Below, one piece after another: positions 19,377-27,875 of a DNA stretch of 58,273 nucleotides. The notes beneath the pieces are model-generated. The model was not told the origin of the DNA. It saw only the letters and a program-made list of their open reading frames with translations, and made no database searches. The stretch is from contig JABDGY010000005.1 of NCBI GenBank assembly GCA_013285805.1, positions 1 to 58,273 of the forward strand. The letters run 5' to 3'. A program made the translations under genes and the position numbers. The stretch's first letter is position 1. Each line of letters starts with the position of its first letter. This stretch comes from Bacteroidota bacterium. Its GTDB lineage: Bacteria; Bacteroidota; Bacteroidia; JABEUT01.

Positions 19377-21185
19377 TTACCTTACAATCGTAACACTGCC
19401 AATATAACGGCGGTCATTGCCAAATGCATCTGTCAGCTCAACCAGCCATACATAGGTATCTTCCTGGCACTTGGCGCCTGAGCCATTTTGCACCTTTCCG
19501 TCCCATGGTTTGTTCATGTCAGTACAATGATAGATTTGCTGCCCCCACCTGTCAAAAATCCACATTTCAAAAGTGGTAATACCTTCACCTTTCGGGCCAA
19601 ATAAATCATTAAGCCCGTCGCCGTTAGGGCTGAAAGCATCCGGCATCCAGAAATAATACTGGGGTTCCACATCAATACAATGAGTTGTGGTGTCAATACA
19701 ACCATGTTTATTTGTTACGGCTAACGTTGCACAAAAGGTACCGGGGGTTGAATACGTATGGGTTGGATTTTGTTGTAAGCTTTTACCCGTATCTCCAAAT
19801 GTCCAGAACCATGCGCTTATTCCATATACATCCGTTGACTCATCTGTAAAATTCACAACAGGGTCGGCAATACTCATTGATGTTGGAGAATAGGTAAAAG
19901 CGGCATTGGGTACCTGGTAAACAGTAATCATGTTTGGCACTGACTTGGTTGCTGCACATCCCGCATTTGAGGTAACACCGAGCGTTACGCCATATTTACC
20001 GGGAGTATTATAGCAATGTATTGGATTCTGAATTGTAGAAGTAGAACCATCGCCAAAATTCCAGGTCCAGTCTTTTATACCGCCAATAACAGAAGTAGAA
20101 TCATAGAATTGTACACAAAGCTCGGGGCAGCCGCTCATTGTATCAGGCACAAAATTAACCTTAGGACGTTGGGCTACATTTACCACCACACTGTCGGTAG
20201 CTATACAGGCACCTACCATATCAGCGCTCACAGTATAGGTTGTTGTAACCGTTGGTGTAGCCGTAACTGTTGCACCTGTTGTAGAACTTAAGCCTGTGCC
20301 AGGGCTCCAGGTATAATTTGACCCGCCGGTAGCACTTAAAATAACCCCGCTGCCATTGCAGACTGTAGTATCAGGCAGATTAACCGATAATACCTGGTCG
20401 GCAGCGCATGAAAGGCTTTTGAATTTTAAAAACACCCATGAATCGTATAATGGATTACCGATATCAACTACAGCTACTTTCATATGGTAGCTCTGGCATG
20501 CTACTACAGGTATAGTAGCTGTTAAGGGAACTGTAAGTCCATTGGGTTGAAAATCGTTATATAGGTTACTGGCTGTAGTATGGTTATCCCTGTAATAGGC
20601 AGTGTTGGTCTTGAAGTTTACGTTATTTATAGTAACGGGAGTATTTGTTCCGGGTATAAGCGCAAAGTCCTGGCAGGCATAAGACCCTCCTAAAGGATTA
20701 GGGCCAGATACAAAGAATCCGAAAACATCATTATATCCGCCTATGCCTGTATTGTATTCTTCTGAGCCAAAAACATAAGTTACGTTAAACGTATCGCATT
20801 GCGGTACTATATCAAATTCAATTATGCAAGGGTCATATTGTGATTGCGGACTGCCTAATGCTGCATTAATACATGCATCTGTAGCAGTAGTACCCACTGT
20901 AACAGAAGCACAGCATTGGTTATCGGGGCCTATGGCTTCCTGTATTGTGCCGGTCGATATTAATATACCGCTGTCGATACCCAACTGGGTGAATTGCGCA
21001 TTAAATGTGCCATATTGATTAGCGCCTGAACAATTGAAAGTAAGATTGGTGATTTTAACTCCCGCCCCAAAAAGATAGTTAGAGAAAGTTGGGTTTGAAA
21101 TTCCGCCCGTTACTTTTAACTGGCCATAGGAATTATCGAAAATCAATAATACGGTTAAAACAAAAAGTAATCTTCTGAATGTCAT
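19377..21185 (-). CDS. Choice-of-anchor L/PKD protein with T9SS type B (gliding-associated) C-terminal domain
   Basis: A 602-residue exported protein. After a signal peptide (LLFVLTVLLIFDNSYGQ) residues 20-260 are a choice-of-anchor L domain (GVKITNLTFNCSGAN, GIDSGILISTGTI, YVFGSEEYN). Two PKD domains follow (IKDWTWNFGDGSTSTIQNP; ISAWFWTFGDTGKSLQQNP). The last 90 residues (PDAFSPNGDGLNDLFGPKG ... FDRWGQQIYH ... TYVWLVELTDAFGNDRRYIGSVTIVR) are the CHU_C/T9SS type B sorting domain, usual in adhesins and gliding-related proteins. It is the only type B cargo in the window, and it is convergent with a type A cargo. Confidence 0.9.
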   Translation of the reverse strand: MTFRRLLFVLTVLLIFDNSYGQLKVTGGISNPTFSNYLFGAGVKITNLTFNCSGANQYGTFNAQFTQLGIDSGILISTGTIQEAIGPDNQCCASVTVGTTATDACINAALGSPQSQYDPCIIEFDIVPQCDTFNVTYVFGSEEYNTGIGGYNDVFGFFVSGPNPLGGSYACQDFALIPGTNTPVTINNVNFKTNTAYYRDNHTTASNLYNDFQPNGLTVPLTATIPVVACQSYHMKVAVVDIGNPLYDSWVFLKFKSLSCAADQVLSVNLPDTTVCNGSGVILSATGGSNYTWSPGTGLSSTTGATVTATPTVTTTYTVSADMVGACIATDSVVVNVAQRPKVNFVPDTMSGCPELCVQFYDSTSVIGGIKDWTWNFGDGSTSTIQNPIHCYNTPGKYGVTLGVTSNAGCAATKSVPNMITVYQVPNAAFTYSPTSMSIADPVVNFTDESTDVYGISAWFWTFGDTGKSLQQNPTHTYSTPGTFCATLAVTNKHGCIDTTTHCIDVEPQYYFWMPDAFSPNGDGLNDLFGPKGEGITTFEMWIFDRWGQQIYHCTDMNKPWDGKVQNGSGAKCQEDTYVWLVELTDAFGNDRRYIGSVTIVR

Positions 21186-21429
21186 TTTATTCTCTATCCA
21201 GGGTAATAGATGATTTTGAAGTGGCGTAAATACTAAATAAAAATTAATTACCCGTTAAATTTGTATTAAATATCAAAATTCATAAGGTTTTTGCATCTGT
21301 TACCTAATGATAATTCGGCATTTATGCGATTCTACCCTACACTAAAGTTTCCTAAGGATAACGAGCGTATTTAATGGTTCTGCCCATATAATTAAGTATC
21401 GACATTAGAAATATTATAGCTATAATCTC

Positions 21430-21437
21430 TATCTTTG
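21430..21437 (+). promoter_or_regulatory. -7 promoter element that decides the start of the barrel gene
   Basis: TATCTTTG (TAnnTTTG match). The track start TTG at 21440 would lie at or before the predicted transcription start, so the ATG at 21455 is the likely start. Confidence 0.6.
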
Positions 21438-21454
21438 CCTTGAACCAGCATTTA

Positions 21455-22264
21455 ATGAAACACAATAGTAAAAAGGCGATTTTGTCAGCGTTTGCCCTGC
21501 TGGCTTTATTTACTGTAAAAGCACAGGATTATGTTCGCCCCGGCGGAAGCTATACCCCTTCTACAGATAATAACCCTACAGCTACTGGCCCTAAAAAATT
21601 CAGCCTTAGCCTATCAATGGGCTCAGCAATACCCTTAAAGGAGTACGCAAGCACTTATGTAAAAGGCTCTTTCTGGGATTTTAACTCACCCGACTCTACA
21701 CATTTACAAGGGTTTGCACAATCCGGATTCAATATGAATGTTACAGCCTCCTATTTGTTTTCCGATGAATTCGGTATAAAAATGATGCTTGGCTATAGTT
21801 CAAACCCATTTAATATCAATACATTCTCATCAACTGTGGGGTTTCCTTCTTATGCGTCTACCCAGACAAATTATCACGTAACTGAATACATGATTGGGCC
21901 TTATATGTCGTTATTGGTTGCCCCTAAACTACGGGTAGAACTAGGTGCAATGATTGGGCTGGTTACTATAAGCTACCCTGAAATTGTAGTTGCCCTTAAC
22001 GATACACTTACCGATACCTATGACTTTAACGGAGGTAATGGATTTGGATATTGTTTTGATGCAGGAGCTGAATACAGTATTACAAGCAACCTTAGTATCC
22101 TTATTAATGTCGCCTACACAGGCTCAACTATAAAATACAACGGGTTCGATGAAACACTCAACTCACCGGGCTATTATCCATATACCTTCTCTCACGATAC
22201 CGATGTACCTTATATGACTACCGCCATTATTAAACCCACCATAGGCATTGCGCTGAAATTTTAG
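21455..22264 (+). CDS. Outer membrane beta-barrel protein
   Basis: About 269 residues. The track begins with TTG at 21440, but that codon abuts the -7 element, so ATG at 21455 (MKHNSKKAIL) is chosen. A signal peptide (AFALLALFTVKAQD) is followed by alternating hydrophobic/polar strands: FSLSLSMGSAIPL, GFNMNVTASYLF, YMIGPYMSLLVAPKLRVELGAMIGL, GAEYSITSNLSILINVAYTGS and a final strand IKPTIGIALKF ending in Phe, as expected for an OmpA/OmpX-like 8-10-stranded barrel. The specific role is unknown. It is followed by the Cys-rich mini-protein gene, which has its own promoter. Confidence 0.75.
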   Translation: MKHNSKKAILSAFALLALFTVKAQDYVRPGGSYTPSTDNNPTATGPKKFSLSLSMGSAIPLKEYASTYVKGSFWDFNSPDSTHLQGFAQSGFNMNVTASYLFSDEFGIKMMLGYSSNPFNINTFSSTVGFPSYASTQTNYHVTEYMIGPYMSLLVAPKLRVELGAMIGLVTISYPEIVVALNDTLTDTYDFNGGNGFGYCFDAGAEYSITSNLSILINVAYTGSTIKYNGFDETLNSPGYYPYTFSHDTDVPYMTTAIIKPTIGIALKF

Positions 22265-22299
22265 CGGCTTGCATAAAACCGGGCTATGCAATTTATTCG

Positions 22300-22307
22300 T
22301 ATATTTG
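22300..22307 (+). promoter_or_regulatory. -7 promoter element of the Cys-rich gene
   Basis: TATATTTG in the context ttattcgtatatttg; the same 15-base context precedes 27340 and 29292. The ATG is 24 bases downstream. Confidence 0.6.
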
Positions 22308-22331
22308 AAAAACAAACTTAATACCTATCCT

Positions 22332-22586
22332 ATGAAAAGACTTCTGTTTACCGCCGCATTAATCGGAATGACTGGTTTCCTTGCTCAACCCGCTTTTGCC
22401 GGAAACGGTGGTGGATGTAAAGGCAAAGGTTGCACCTGCACAGGCAGTTGCAAAGATGAAAAATGTACCATGAAATGCTGCACCGGCGACAAAGATGATA
22501 AATCTTGCAAGAAAGGTGACAAGAGTTGCACCAAAGATTGCAAGAAATCGACAACTTCAACAACTACCACCGACGACAAGAAATAA
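22332..22586 (+). CDS. Exported Cys/Lys-rich small protein, metallothionein-like in composition
   Basis: The ATG at 22332 gives 84 residues; the track's longer start lies before the -7 element and is rejected. A signal peptide (RLLFTAALIGMTGFLAQPAF) precedes a mature part of about 60 residues with 10 cysteines among Lys, Gly, Asp and Thr: GCKGKGCTCTGSCKDEKC, then TMKCC, DKSCKKGDKSCTKDCKK, and a Thr/Lys tail. CxC, CC and repeated Cx3-8C spacing suggest metal binding or disulfides. I do not recognise a family. It has its own promoter and a strong terminator, so it is an independent unit. Confidence 0.7.
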   Translation: MKRLLFTAALIGMTGFLAQPAFAGNGGGCKGKGCTCTGSCKDEKCTMKCCTGDKDDKSCKKGDKSCTKDCKKSTTSTTTTDDKK

Positions 22587-22609
22587 TAACCTTATCTCGA
22601 ATGATAATG

Positions 22610-22646
22610 CCCTGTAGCATGAAAATTGCTGCAGGGTTTTTATTTT
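22610..22646 (+). terminator. Rho-independent terminator after the Cys-rich gene
   Basis: A 10-bp stem ccctgtagca/tgctgcaggg (one G-T pair) with a short A-rich loop, then ttttattttat. Confidence 0.8.
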
Positions 22647-22663
22647 ATATCTGGTGGAAATAG

Positions 22664-22671
22664 TAGTTTTG
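22664..22671 (+). promoter_or_regulatory. -7 promoter element of the DUF3822 gene
   Basis: TAGTTTTG fits TAnnTTTG and ends 4 bases before the ATG at 22676, so the transcript is probably leaderless. Confidence 0.5.
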
Positions 22672-22675
22672 TTGC

Positions 22676-23527
22676 ATGCCAGCAACAGCAACTATAAAAG
22701 TACCTGGAACGGAAGTTGAAAAGCTAACGGGTGAAAAATTCCCGTTAACAAACCGAAACCTGCACCTTTCAATTGAATTAAGGGAAAATCAGTTATTGGC
22801 TGTGTTGCTCGACAAAAGAAGCAATCAATATATTGCATGGGCTTCCTATCCGCTAAATAAAGACAACTCACTTGATAAAATACTTGAAGATGAAATGCTA
22901 AGCACAGCCGCTTCAAGCGTATCTGTGGCTTTTACATCGAACAATTACATACTGGTACCTGCTTTATATTTTAAGAAAGAAGCCCTGAAGGATTACCTTA
23001 CTACCCAGCAGTTATATAAAACCGACGAAACTCCCTGCTACGACTACATAAAGAACCTTGATAGCTACAACCTGTATACTACAGGCAAAAGCCTCGATAC
23101 ATTACGCAAGAAATACCCCGGTGCGTCTTTCAGGCATAGTTCAAGCCTATTTCTTGAACAACTGCTGACAGAAAATAAAAACACAGAAGACGATAAGGTA
23201 TTTGCCTGCGTTTTTTCTAATTACGTTGATGTGGCTGTTATACAATCGGGTAAACTTTTATTATCGAACCGCTACCAGTTTCAAAACACCAACGACTTTA
23301 TTTATAACCTGCTTTGGGTTTATGAACAGCTTAAGCTAAATGCAGAAAAAGTACCCTGCATATTTTACGGTGAAATTGAAAAGGACTCAGAGCCCTATAA
23401 GCTCTCTTCAAGATACATTAAGAAATTAAGTACAGGCGATAAAGGCATGCCACCCTGCACTGCACCTTTAAACACTTTACAGCCCCATACGTATCATTCA
23501 TTATTTACACAGTATTTATGCGTATAA
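22676..23527 (+). CDS. DUF3822 family protein
   Basis: A 283-residue cytoplasmic protein of the Bacteroidota family DUF3822, whose fold resembles the ASKHA (actin/hexokinase/Hsp70) ATPases. Visible are NLHLSIELRENQLLAVLLDK near the N-terminus and VFACVFSNYVDVAVIQSGKLLLSNRYQF in the second half. The function is not established. Its stop codon overlaps rsmD by 10 bases (ATG at 23518), so the two are co-translated; this pairing suggests a link to ribosome or RNA metabolism, which is inference only. Confidence 0.75.
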   Translation: MPATATIKVPGTEVEKLTGEKFPLTNRNLHLSIELRENQLLAVLLDKRSNQYIAWASYPLNKDNSLDKILEDEMLSTAASSVSVAFTSNNYILVPALYFKKEALKDYLTTQQLYKTDETPCYDYIKNLDSYNLYTTGKSLDTLRKKYPGASFRHSSSLFLEQLLTENKNTEDDKVFACVFSNYVDVAVIQSGKLLLSNRYQFQNTNDFIYNLLWVYEQLKLNAEKVPCIFYGEIEKDSEPYKLSSRYIKKLSTGDKGMPPCTAPLNTLQPHTYHSLFTQYLCV

Positions 23528-24078
23528 GCGGGGGTAACCTGAAAGGGCGCAAGGTGCCGGACAAAAAACTGAACCTTCGCCCCACAACCAACAGAGCAAA
23601 ACAAGGCTTATTCAATATTCTGCGCAACCGCATGGACTGGACACAGTGCACAGCGCTGGACCTATTCAGCGGCACAGGTAGCATGGCTTATGAGCTATCG
23701 TCAAATGGGTGCATACAGGTAACCGCGGTTGATATAAGCTCCGCTAATTGCAACTTTATACGCACCAATGCCAAACAATTTAACATTACTAACCTGGTAA
23801 TTGTCCGTAGCGATGCCCTTTCATTTTTAAGGAGCCACAGCGAACCTTACGACGTAATTATTGCCGACCCTCCTTACGATTACACACATTTTGGTGTTAT
23901 ACCCGAATTGGTATTTCAACGGAACCTTTTAAAAGAAAATGGCTGGCTGATAATTGAACACTCCCGAAGGACTTCATTTAAAGATGCACCATTCTTTTCC
24001 GAACAACGAAACTATGGAGAGGTTCATTTCAGCTTTTTCTGCAAGGAAAATACACTAAAAGAAGAGGCTCCAAGTTAA
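23518..24078 (+). CDS. rsmD: 16S rRNA (guanine(966)-N2)-methyltransferase RsmD
   Basis: A 186-residue protein with the RsmD hallmarks: MRISGGNLKGRKVPDKKLNL RPTTNRAKQGLFNIL at the start, SAM motif I ALDLFSGTGSMAYELSSNG, and the catalytic IV motif IIADPPYDY. It methylates G966 of 16S rRNA in the small subunit. Length is normal for the family. The start overlaps the end of DUF3822. Confidence 0.92.
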   Translation: MRISGGNLKGRKVPDKKLNLRPTTNRAKQGLFNILRNRMDWTQCTALDLFSGTGSMAYELSSNGCIQVTAVDISSANCNFIRTNAKQFNITNLVIVRSDALSFLRSHSEPYDVIIADPPYDYTHFGVIPELVFQRNLLKENGWLIIEHSRRTSFKDAPFFSEQRNYGEVHFSFFCKENTLKEEAPS

Positions 24079-24120
24079 TATCTATAGTTGAGTCTTTTTC
24101 TTTCGTAACTTTACACAGTT

Positions 24121-25068
24121 ATGGCAAATAACAGGTTATATATTTTACTGCTTATTGTTGCTGTAAGTTGCTTACACCCTTCCCGGGCCTTTGCCCTCAG
24201 CAAGGATTCTTCAAATTACATTAAATTATACGAGGATACCCTTAAAAAACTTCAATTCGGGCGTATAGCTGTACATACATCTGATAAACAAAAGGAAGCG
24301 GCAAATACCCGATTCCTGAACATAATGCAAAAGGCATTAAACCTGCCTAATTCCTTTAATTACCCTTTTGATTCCTTAAAAACCATTGGCCATTTAACGT
24401 CCGATGATAAACAATTCCGTATACTAAGCTGGAACCTGGCCAAAGCTGATGGCACCTATGAGTATTTCGGGTTTATTCAGTCGCTTAACCCCAAAACAAA
24501 GAAATATGTGCTTTATCCCTTAAAGGATAAATCGGCTGAAATAACTAATCTCGGGGGCGAAACCCTTACCCCAGATAAATGGCTGGGCATGGTCTATTAT
24601 AAAATTGTCAGCATGAAAGATGAGAAGTTTTACATGTTGCTTGCATGGTCAGGCTATAACAAACTCATTACCAGGAAGATTATAGATGTAGTTACATTCA
24701 ATACTGAAGGGGTACCAAGCTTTGGTAAGAATGTTTTCAGCCACCTGCCATCGAAATTCAAGGGAGCTTCTAAGCGCATTGTTTTCCAGTATTCTGCATC
24801 AAGTACCATGTCGTTGGAATATAACCCCGGTAAAGATGTTATTGTTTTTGACCGTTTAGAACCCACCGAGGCGGGTTTAGAGGGCCAGTACGAATATTAT
24901 GCCCCTAACCTTATGGCAGTTGACGGCTTAGCCTATAAAGATGGCAAATGGGAATACGCCGAGGACATTGGACCTCGTAATTCGTCGCAGAAGGTAGACA
25001 ATATGTATCACGATGAAAAAGACGGTGATAAACAGGGTGATAAAAAACCTGTATATACTCCACATTAA
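24121..25068 (+). CDS. Conserved hypothetical secreted protein
   Basis: A 315-residue protein with a signal peptide (LYILLLIVAVSCLHPSRAF, cleavage near residue 25). No lipobox is evident because the Cys at about residue 17 lies within the hydrophobic core. The mature part is mixed alpha/beta with many aromatic residues (WNLAKADGTYEYFGFIQSL, WLGMVYYKIVSMKDEKFYMLLAWSGYN) and a Lys/Asp-rich C-terminal tail (KDGDKQGDKKPVY). I do not recognise a named family. A TAACTTTA element (24106-24113) lies 7 bases before the ATG. Confidence 0.6.
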   Translation: MANNRLYILLLIVAVSCLHPSRAFALSKDSSNYIKLYEDTLKKLQFGRIAVHTSDKQKEAANTRFLNIMQKALNLPNSFNYPFDSLKTIGHLTSDDKQFRILSWNLAKADGTYEYFGFIQSLNPKTKKYVLYPLKDKSAEITNLGGETLTPDKWLGMVYYKIVSMKDEKFYMLLAWSGYNKLITRKIIDVVTFNTEGVPSFGKNVFSHLPSKFKGASKRIVFQYSASSTMSLEYNPGKDVIVFDRLEPTEAGLEGQYEYYAPNLMAVDGLAYKDGKWEYAEDIGPRNSSQKVDNMYHDEKDGDKQGDKKPVYTPH

Positions 25069-25073
25069 AAATA

Positions 25074-25081
25074 TAAATTTG
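25074..25081 (+). promoter_or_regulatory. -7 promoter element of serC
   Basis: TAAATTTG, 23 bases before the serC ATG; matches TAnnTTTG. Confidence 0.55.
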
Positions 25082-25104
25082 CATCAACTTATACATCCTC
25101 TCTT

Positions 25105-26196
25105 ATGAAAAAAGTTCACAACTTCAGCGCAGGACCCGCAATTCTTCCTGCCGAAGTACTTAAAGAAGCATCGCAAGCGGTCATTGAATTCAACAACTCA
25201 GGTATGTCGTTGCTTGAAATGTCGCACCGCGGCAAAGATTTTATTAACGTAATGGAAGAAGCTCGTGCCCTTGTAAAAGAGCTTATGGGCCTTGGTAACG
25301 ACTACCAGGTTTTATTCCTTGGCGGAGGCGCAAGCATGCAATTTGCTATGGTGCCGAGTAACCTGCTCATCGCAGGTAAATCTGCAGCCTATGTAAATAC
25401 AGGAGTATGGGCAAGCAAAGCCATAAAAGAGGCAAAACTGGTGGGAGATGTAAATGTTATTGCTTCTTCTGAAGATAAAAAATTCAGCTATATACCCAAA
25501 GGCTATACCATACCTGCCGATTCAAGCTACCTGCACATTACTTCGAACAATACCATATATGGTACCCAAATGCACAGCTTCCCCGATTCACCAATCCCGG
25601 TAGTGTGCGATATGTCGTCAGATATTTTCAGCCGCAGGGTCGATTTCAGCAAATTCGGACTGATATATGCAGGCGCTCAAAAGAACATGGGCGCTGCCGG
25701 CGCTACTATGGTGATAGTAAAAGAAAGCCTGTTGGGAAAAACCGGAAGGAAAATGTTCTCCATGCTCGATTACCAGGTGCACATTAAAGGAGAATCTATG
25801 TTCAACACCCCACCGGTGTTCCCTATATATATAAGCCTGTTAACTATGAAATGGCTTAAGAAAAACGGCGGGCTGACATGGATTGAAAAAGTGAATAACG
25901 AGAAAGCTGAACTCTTCTTCAATGAGCTGGATCGTAACTCTCTCTTCACCGGCACATGCGCCAAGGAAGACCGTTCTAAGATGAACCCTACCTTCCTCCT
26001 TACGAAACCTGAACTGGAAGAGTCATTCAATAAAATGTGGAAAGAAGCAGGAATAGATGGCATAAAAGGACACAGGGATGTGGGCGGCTATCGTGCATCG
26101 ATGTACAATGCGCTTACACTCGACAGTGTAAAAACATTGGTTGATGTAATGAAAGAATTTGAAAAGAAGTACGCTGACGCCAAGGTGACGGCGTAG
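25105..26196 (+). CDS. serC: Phosphoserine aminotransferase SerC
   Basis: A 363-residue PLP enzyme that transaminates 3-phosphohydroxypyruvate to phosphoserine in serine biosynthesis (and acts in B6 synthesis). The start MKKVHNFSAGPAILPAEVL is diagnostic. The PLP-binding lysine lies in AGAQKNMGAAG; phosphate-binding GGGASMQFAM and the final GHRDVGGYRASMYNAL are present. It is directly followed by serA, so two of the three pathway steps are adjacent. Confidence 0.95.
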   Translation: MKKVHNFSAGPAILPAEVLKEASQAVIEFNNSGMSLLEMSHRGKDFINVMEEARALVKELMGLGNDYQVLFLGGGASMQFAMVPSNLLIAGKSAAYVNTGVWASKAIKEAKLVGDVNVIASSEDKKFSYIPKGYTIPADSSYLHITSNNTIYGTQMHSFPDSPIPVVCDMSSDIFSRRVDFSKFGLIYAGAQKNMGAAGATMVIVKESLLGKTGRKMFSMLDYQVHIKGESMFNTPPVFPIYISLLTMKWLKKNGGLTWIEKVNNEKAELFFNELDRNSLFTGTCAKEDRSKMNPTFLLTKPELEESFNKMWKEAGIDGIKGHRDVGGYRASMYNALTLDSVKTLVDVMKEFEKKYADAKVTA

Positions 26197-26201
26197 CCGA
26201 A

Positions 26202-26278
26202 TAATGAATAACGAATCATGAATATCCAATACTGAGATACTTCGAAATTCAAAATTCCTTGTTCGATATTCGATATTT
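26202..26278. repeat. Dispersed intergenic repeat, copy B
   Basis: Starts aataatgaataacgaa and ends atattcgatattt, the same ends as copy A at 1711-1802; the middle differs. It fills most of the serC-serA gap. Confidence 0.5.
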
Positions 26279-26290
26279 ATAAAACAGATT

Positions 26291-27238
26291 ATGAAAAAAA
26301 TACTTGCCAACGACGGCATGGAGGCTGAAGGCATTAAACTCCTCGAAAAAGCCGGCTACATTGTTATCACTGAAAAAGTGGCCCAGGACGAGCTTTCTGA
26401 AGCTATTAATGAAAACGATTATGTGGCACTTACCGTTCGCAGCGCTACTAAAGTAAATAAAGAACTTATTGACCAATGCCCTTCACTGCGTGTTATTGCA
26501 CGTGGCGGTGTTGGTATGGATAATATTGATGTGGAATATGCCAAGAAGAAGAATATACAGGTAGTAAATACTCCTGCAGCTTCTTCCTTATCGGTTGCGG
26601 AACTGGTTATAGCACATATCTATAGTATGTCGCGCTGGTTACACGAATCGAACCGCACTATGCCTGTGCAAGGTGGCACCGAATTTGCCGCGTTGAAAAA
26701 GAAATATTCCAAAGGCTATGAACTTGGCGGTAAGACTATGGGCATTATCGGATTCGGACGTATTGGCCAAAGTGTGGCAAAACTCGCATTAGGCAATGGC
26801 ATGAAGGTAGTAGCTTATGACCCTTTTATTGCTGATGCTAAAATTGATGTTGAGATTTTCGGAGCAGGAAAAGTAACGGCCCACATTAAAACATCTTCAC
26901 TTGATGATGTGTTAAAGATGAGTGACTATATCACCTTGCATGTACCGGGCGGCAAGCTTATTGGTAAAGACGAGATTAAGAAGATGAAAAAAGGTGTAAT
27001 GCTGGTTAATGCATCTCGCGGTGGTGTTATAGATGAAAAAGATTTACTGGAAGGTTTGAACTCAGGACATATAGCCCATGCTGCTTTAGATGTTTTTGAA
27101 GGAGAACCTACACCAAAGAAAGAATTACTGCAGCATCCTAAAATATCAATGACCCCGCACATTGGTGGCTCTACTGAAGAGGCACAACAACGTATTGGTG
27201 TTGAGTTAGCTGAAAAGATTATACATTTCCTCCGCTAA
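26291..27238 (+). CDS. serA: D-3-phosphoglycerate dehydrogenase SerA (short form)
   Basis: A 315-residue D-2-hydroxyacid dehydrogenase. Visible are the catalytic Arg segment VIARGGVGMDNIDV, the NAD-binding GIIGFGRIGQSVAKLA, MLVNASRGGVIDEKDLL, the Glu in DVFEGEPTPKKELL, and the catalytic His in MTPHIGGSTEEAQQR. The C-terminal ACT domain of the long form is absent, so serine feedback control by that domain is not expected. It oxidises 3-phosphoglycerate to phosphohydroxypyruvate, the substrate for SerC next door. It may be co-transcribed with serC, but a repeat lies in the 94-base gap. Confidence 0.92.
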   Translation: MKKILANDGMEAEGIKLLEKAGYIVITEKVAQDELSEAINENDYVALTVRSATKVNKELIDQCPSLRVIARGGVGMDNIDVEYAKKKNIQVVNTPAASSLSVAELVIAHIYSMSRWLHESNRTMPVQGGTEFAALKKKYSKGYELGGKTMGIIGFGRIGQSVAKLALGNGMKVVAYDPFIADAKIDVEIFGAGKVTAHIKTSSLDDVLKMSDYITLHVPGGKLIGKDEIKKMKKGVMLVNASRGGVIDEKDLLEGLNSGHIAHAALDVFEGEPTPKKELLQHPKISMTPHIGGSTEEAQQRIGVELAEKIIHFLR

Positions 27239-27311
27239 TATTTAAGATTTAGGAATTGAGATTTAAGATTTGACAACGTGAGAGTCATGCTGGAATCGGT
27301 TCACTTATTCG

Positions 27312-27319
27312 TATATTTG
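27312..27319 (+). promoter_or_regulatory. -7 promoter element of the DUF2442/DUF4160 pair
   Basis: TATATTTG in the ttattcgtatatttg context, 20 bases before the ATG at 27340. Confidence 0.6.
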
Positions 27320-27339
27320 TATATAATAAAACTATAGAA

Positions 27340-27612
27340 ATGATTAAGGCGGTTGCTGTAAAAGTATTAAATAACTATAATCTCTATATAAAGTTTAACG
27401 ACGGCGTTGAAGGTACTGTTGATTTATCCCACCTTAAAGATGGAAAAGCTTTTAGCATGTGGAAGGAACAAGGTAATTTTGAAAAAGCGCATATTGAAGG
27501 GGAAGCTATAGCATGGGATGAAAATCTGGATATCGACGCATTGAGCCTTTATCTACAGCTCACCAAACAAACATTTGCTGATTACACCGCCAAGCAAAAG
27601 AACCATGCCTAA
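27340..27612 (+). CDS. DUF2442 domain protein (paired with DUF4160)
   Basis: A 90-residue protein with the DUF2442 pattern: VLNNYNLYIKFNDGVEGTVDLSHL, then FSMWKEQGNFEKAHIEGEAIAWDENLDIDALSLYL. Proteins of this family are usually encoded beside a DUF4160 partner, as here, and the pair is suspected to be toxin-antitoxin-like; no activity is proven by the sequence. The stop overlaps the start of the next gene (ATGCCTAA), so the two are translationally coupled. Confidence 0.8.
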   Translation: MIKAVAVKVLNNYNLYIKFNDGVEGTVDLSHLKDGKAFSMWKEQGNFEKAHIEGEAIAWDENLDIDALSLYLQLTKQTFADYTAKQKNHA

Positions 27613-27865
27613 AATATCTTTTTTCTACGGCATAGTTATTTACATGTATTTTAATGACCACCATCCGGCACATTTTCATGCTATTTATGGAGAATACAGC
27701 GCCAAAATAGGAATTAACGACTATGCATTACTTGATGGATACCTTCCGCCAAAAGCATTCTCTCTTGTGGTTGAATGGGCAGCATTGCATAAAAGTGAGC
27801 TACTGAGCAACTGGGATAATATGTTGAAAAAAGAACCGTTCAACGCAATTGCTCCTCTTGAATAA
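27605..27865 (+). CDS. DUF4160 domain protein
   Basis: An 86-residue protein. The ATG at 27605 overlaps the DUF2442 stop and gives MPKISFFYGIVIYMYFNDH HPAHFHAIYGEY, the canonical DUF4160 opening with the HPxHFHA motif; the track's earlier start is not supported. The histidine cluster may bind a metal or be catalytic. In related pairs either member has been suggested as the toxin; this is unresolved. Confidence 0.82.
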   Translation: MPKISFFYGIVIYMYFNDHHPAHFHAIYGEYSAKIGINDYALLDGYLPPKAFSLVVEWAALHKSELLSNWDNMLKKEPFNAIAPLE

Positions 27866-27875
27866 AGAAAAATTT

